Source: Variovorax brevis
GTDB taxonomy: Bacteria; Pseudomonadota; Gammaproteobacteria; Burkholderiales; Burkholderiaceae_C
Assembly (NCBI RefSeq): GCF_030317105.1
Contig: NZ_JASZYG010000015.1
Location: 1-64,000 of the forward strand
DNA: 64,000 nt
Reading direction: 5' to 3'
The position numbers were made by a program, and so were the translations under genes. Shown here one piece after another: positions 63,000-64,000 of this stretch (position 1 is the stretch's first letter; each line of letters begins with the position of its first letter). The notes beneath the pieces are model-generated. The model saw nothing but the letters and a program-made list of their open reading frames with translations. It was not told the origin of the DNA and made no database searches.

Positions 63000-63227
63000 T
63001 TACCCGAGCCGCAAGGCAAGGGCAATTGAAGCGATTTGAACGTTGTCCATCGTCAGCGCCGCTGGCTGCCCATTGGAAGGATGGCCACCGTCGGCCACCA
63101 AAGCGGCAAGCACACCGGCCACACACAGCAACCACAGTCCGATCAGGACGATTGCCCAGGCATGTCGCGAGGCAGATCGATCTCCTGACAGACTGCCCAT
63201 GGAAAACGTCGAATGCGAGGAATGCAT
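63000..63227 (-). CDS. Small single-span membrane protein (75 residues)
   Basis: One membrane helix (AWAIVLIGLWLLCVAGVLAA) flanked by a polar N-terminus and short C-terminus. GGAGGG precedes ATG 63227. Its stop lies about 29 bases before the transporter start, so it likely begins the three-gene operon. No known family. Confidence 0.55.
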   Translation of the reverse strand: MHSSHSTFSMGSLSGDRSASRHAWAIVLIGLWLLCVAGVLAALVADGGHPSNGQPAALTMDNVQIASIALALRLG

Positions 63228-63353
63228 GGTGCCCTCCGGGATTGAGACACGACTGGACTCGTGCCTCGAAATCGTAGGGACCGACACGGCGCAGGTCATA
63301 CCGCGATCAGGGTATTTGACGGACGAAATCGTGGGCTTGCCCGCAAGGGCTCG

Positions 63354-64000
63354 CTACCGGCCCGTCGAAGGCTCGGCGTGCGTGATCGAGGTCGGCAGGC
63401 TCAGCGAAACCCGGGTCCCGCCATCGACACCCGGTCCGACGCTCAGCGTTCCCCCGAGCCGGTCGGCGCGCTTGCGCATCCCGACAAGACCGCGGCCGCG
63501 CCCGCTTCCGTTGGGCACGTTCGCATCGAGGCCCGCCCCGTTGTCAGCAACCTCAACGAGCACCTGGCGGCCGATTGGGGCCGCCGAGATCGTGATCGCA
63601 CTGGCGCTGGCATGGCGCACCGCGTTGTTGAGCGCTTCCTGCACGACGCGCAAGACGGCCAGCGCGCCTTGCGGCGTCAATCCGTCGATGGGCGGAAGCG
63701 GCTCGACTTTCCAATGAAGCTGGATTTGCAGGGCGTCCATTCGCGGTGTCAGGCGAGCGCGAAGGTTGCCCAGCAGCACCAGCAGGTCATTGCCGGCCAC
63801 GTCCAGCGAATCGACGATGGAGCGAAGGTCCTGCAAGGCATCTTCGATGTTGTGGACGAGCACCTGGCGATCGCCATCGCGCCTTTGCGCCAGGCGCAGC
63901 GCGGTGGTCAATTGAGCGCCCAGCCCATCGTGCATGTCGATGAGAAGGCGTTCGCGCTCCTCGCCGATGGCCGCTTGCTTCTCCCTGGCCGCGTGCTCGC
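63354..64000 (-). CDS. NarL-type sensor histidine kinase, cut by the window edge
   Basis: The C-terminal 215 or so residues of a HisKA_3 kinase. The phospho-His lies in LIDMHDGLGAQL; the ATPase domain has VQEALNNAVRHAS (N box), DNGAGLD (G1) and GRGLVGMRKRADRLGG (G2). The frame is open to the window end, so the sensor domain and start are missing. Its partner regulator is not in view; the orphan LuxR regulator at 10.3-11.0 kb is too distant to assign. Confidence 0.9.
   Translation of the reverse strand, partial: EHAAREKQAAIGEERERLLIDMHDGLGAQLTTALRLAQRRDGDRQVLVHNIEDALQDLRSIVDSLDVAGNDLLVLLGNLRARLTPRMDALQIQLHWKVEPLPPIDGLTPQGALAVLRVVQEALNNAVRHASASAITISAAPIGRQVLVEVADNGAGLDANVPNGSGRGRGLVGMRKRADRLGGTLSVGPGVDGGTRVSLSLPTSITHAEPSTGR

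Noticed and set aside
1..64000. tRNA, rRNA or riboswitch
   Set aside because: No T-arm-like GGTTCRANTCC with paired acceptor ends, rRNA core or known riboswitch core was recognised by eye; a covariance-model scan would be needed to exclude them fully.

Overview
The window looks like a chromosomal segment of a high-GC betaproteobacterium, most likely Burkholderiales and probably Comamonadaceae-like. This rests on codon and base composition, an NsrR/Hmp nitric-oxide module, a BMP-type nucleoside ABC operon, H-NS-family and hemerythrin proteins, and the insertion-sequence families present. That placement is inference. No rRNA, tRNA or CRISPR array was seen.

Layout. Positions 1-5.2 kb hold a PIN/HTH toxin-antitoxin pair with a third gene behind it, followed by an insertion-sequence graveyard (ISL3 and IS1634-type remnants) cut into a broken sigma-54 regulator. 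An apparently intact IS1634-family element lies at 5.2-7.1 kb, and relics of related copies occur at the left edge and at 19.8 kb. From 7.2-10 kb come an old yellow enzyme, a DsbA-like protein and broken Hsp20 and LtrA genes. From 10-13.8 kb come a LuxR-type response regulator, an ISKra4 scrap, a sugar transferase with two small upstream genes, and an AraC scrap. From 13.9-17.8 kb runs a copper-themed cluster: a tyrosinase, a HEAT-repeat protein and a HEAT/SCO1/membrane fusion. From 18-26 kb lie a membrane protein, hemerythrin-like proteins, a UdgX relic, two palindromes, an H-NS protein with two DNA-binding modules and a DUF4143 ATPase. From 26-37 kb lie a cNMP-binding membrane protein running into a HlyD scrap, a 759-residue 2OG-Fe(II) oxygenase, a lipoprotein, a secreted creatininase with a beta-propeller, and decayed IstB, IS1182, IS3 and IS21 sequence around a ParDE module with a broken toxin.

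From 37.5-48.3 kb the sequence is dense and orderly. Divergent adenosine deaminase faces a ten-part nucleoside scavenging operon: BMP-type binding protein, ABC ATPase, two permeases, cytidine deaminase, purine nucleoside phosphorylase, a lipoprotein 5'-nucleotidase, deoC and deoA. Many genes overlap by a few bases. Together they would dephosphorylate nucleotides outside the cytoplasm, import nucleosides and degrade them to bases and pentose phosphates.

From 49-52 kb lies an NsrR nitric-oxide module (flavohaemoprotein, PAS protein, group III truncated haemoglobin, nsrR) with a good NsrR-like operator; both globin genes carry frameshifts. After a glycosyltransferase scrap and a broken IS66 transposase come a 44-residue zinc-ribbon gene, a papain-like/peptidoglycan-binding protein, an S24 repressor, small unknown genes, an ADP-ribosylglycohydrolase coupled to an unknown gene, a DMT transporter operon and, at the right edge, a NarL-type histidine kinase cut by the window end.

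Overall this is a mosaic: conserved metabolic operons separated by accessory DNA with many IS fragments and single-base frameshifts. Some of those frameshifts may be sequencing errors.
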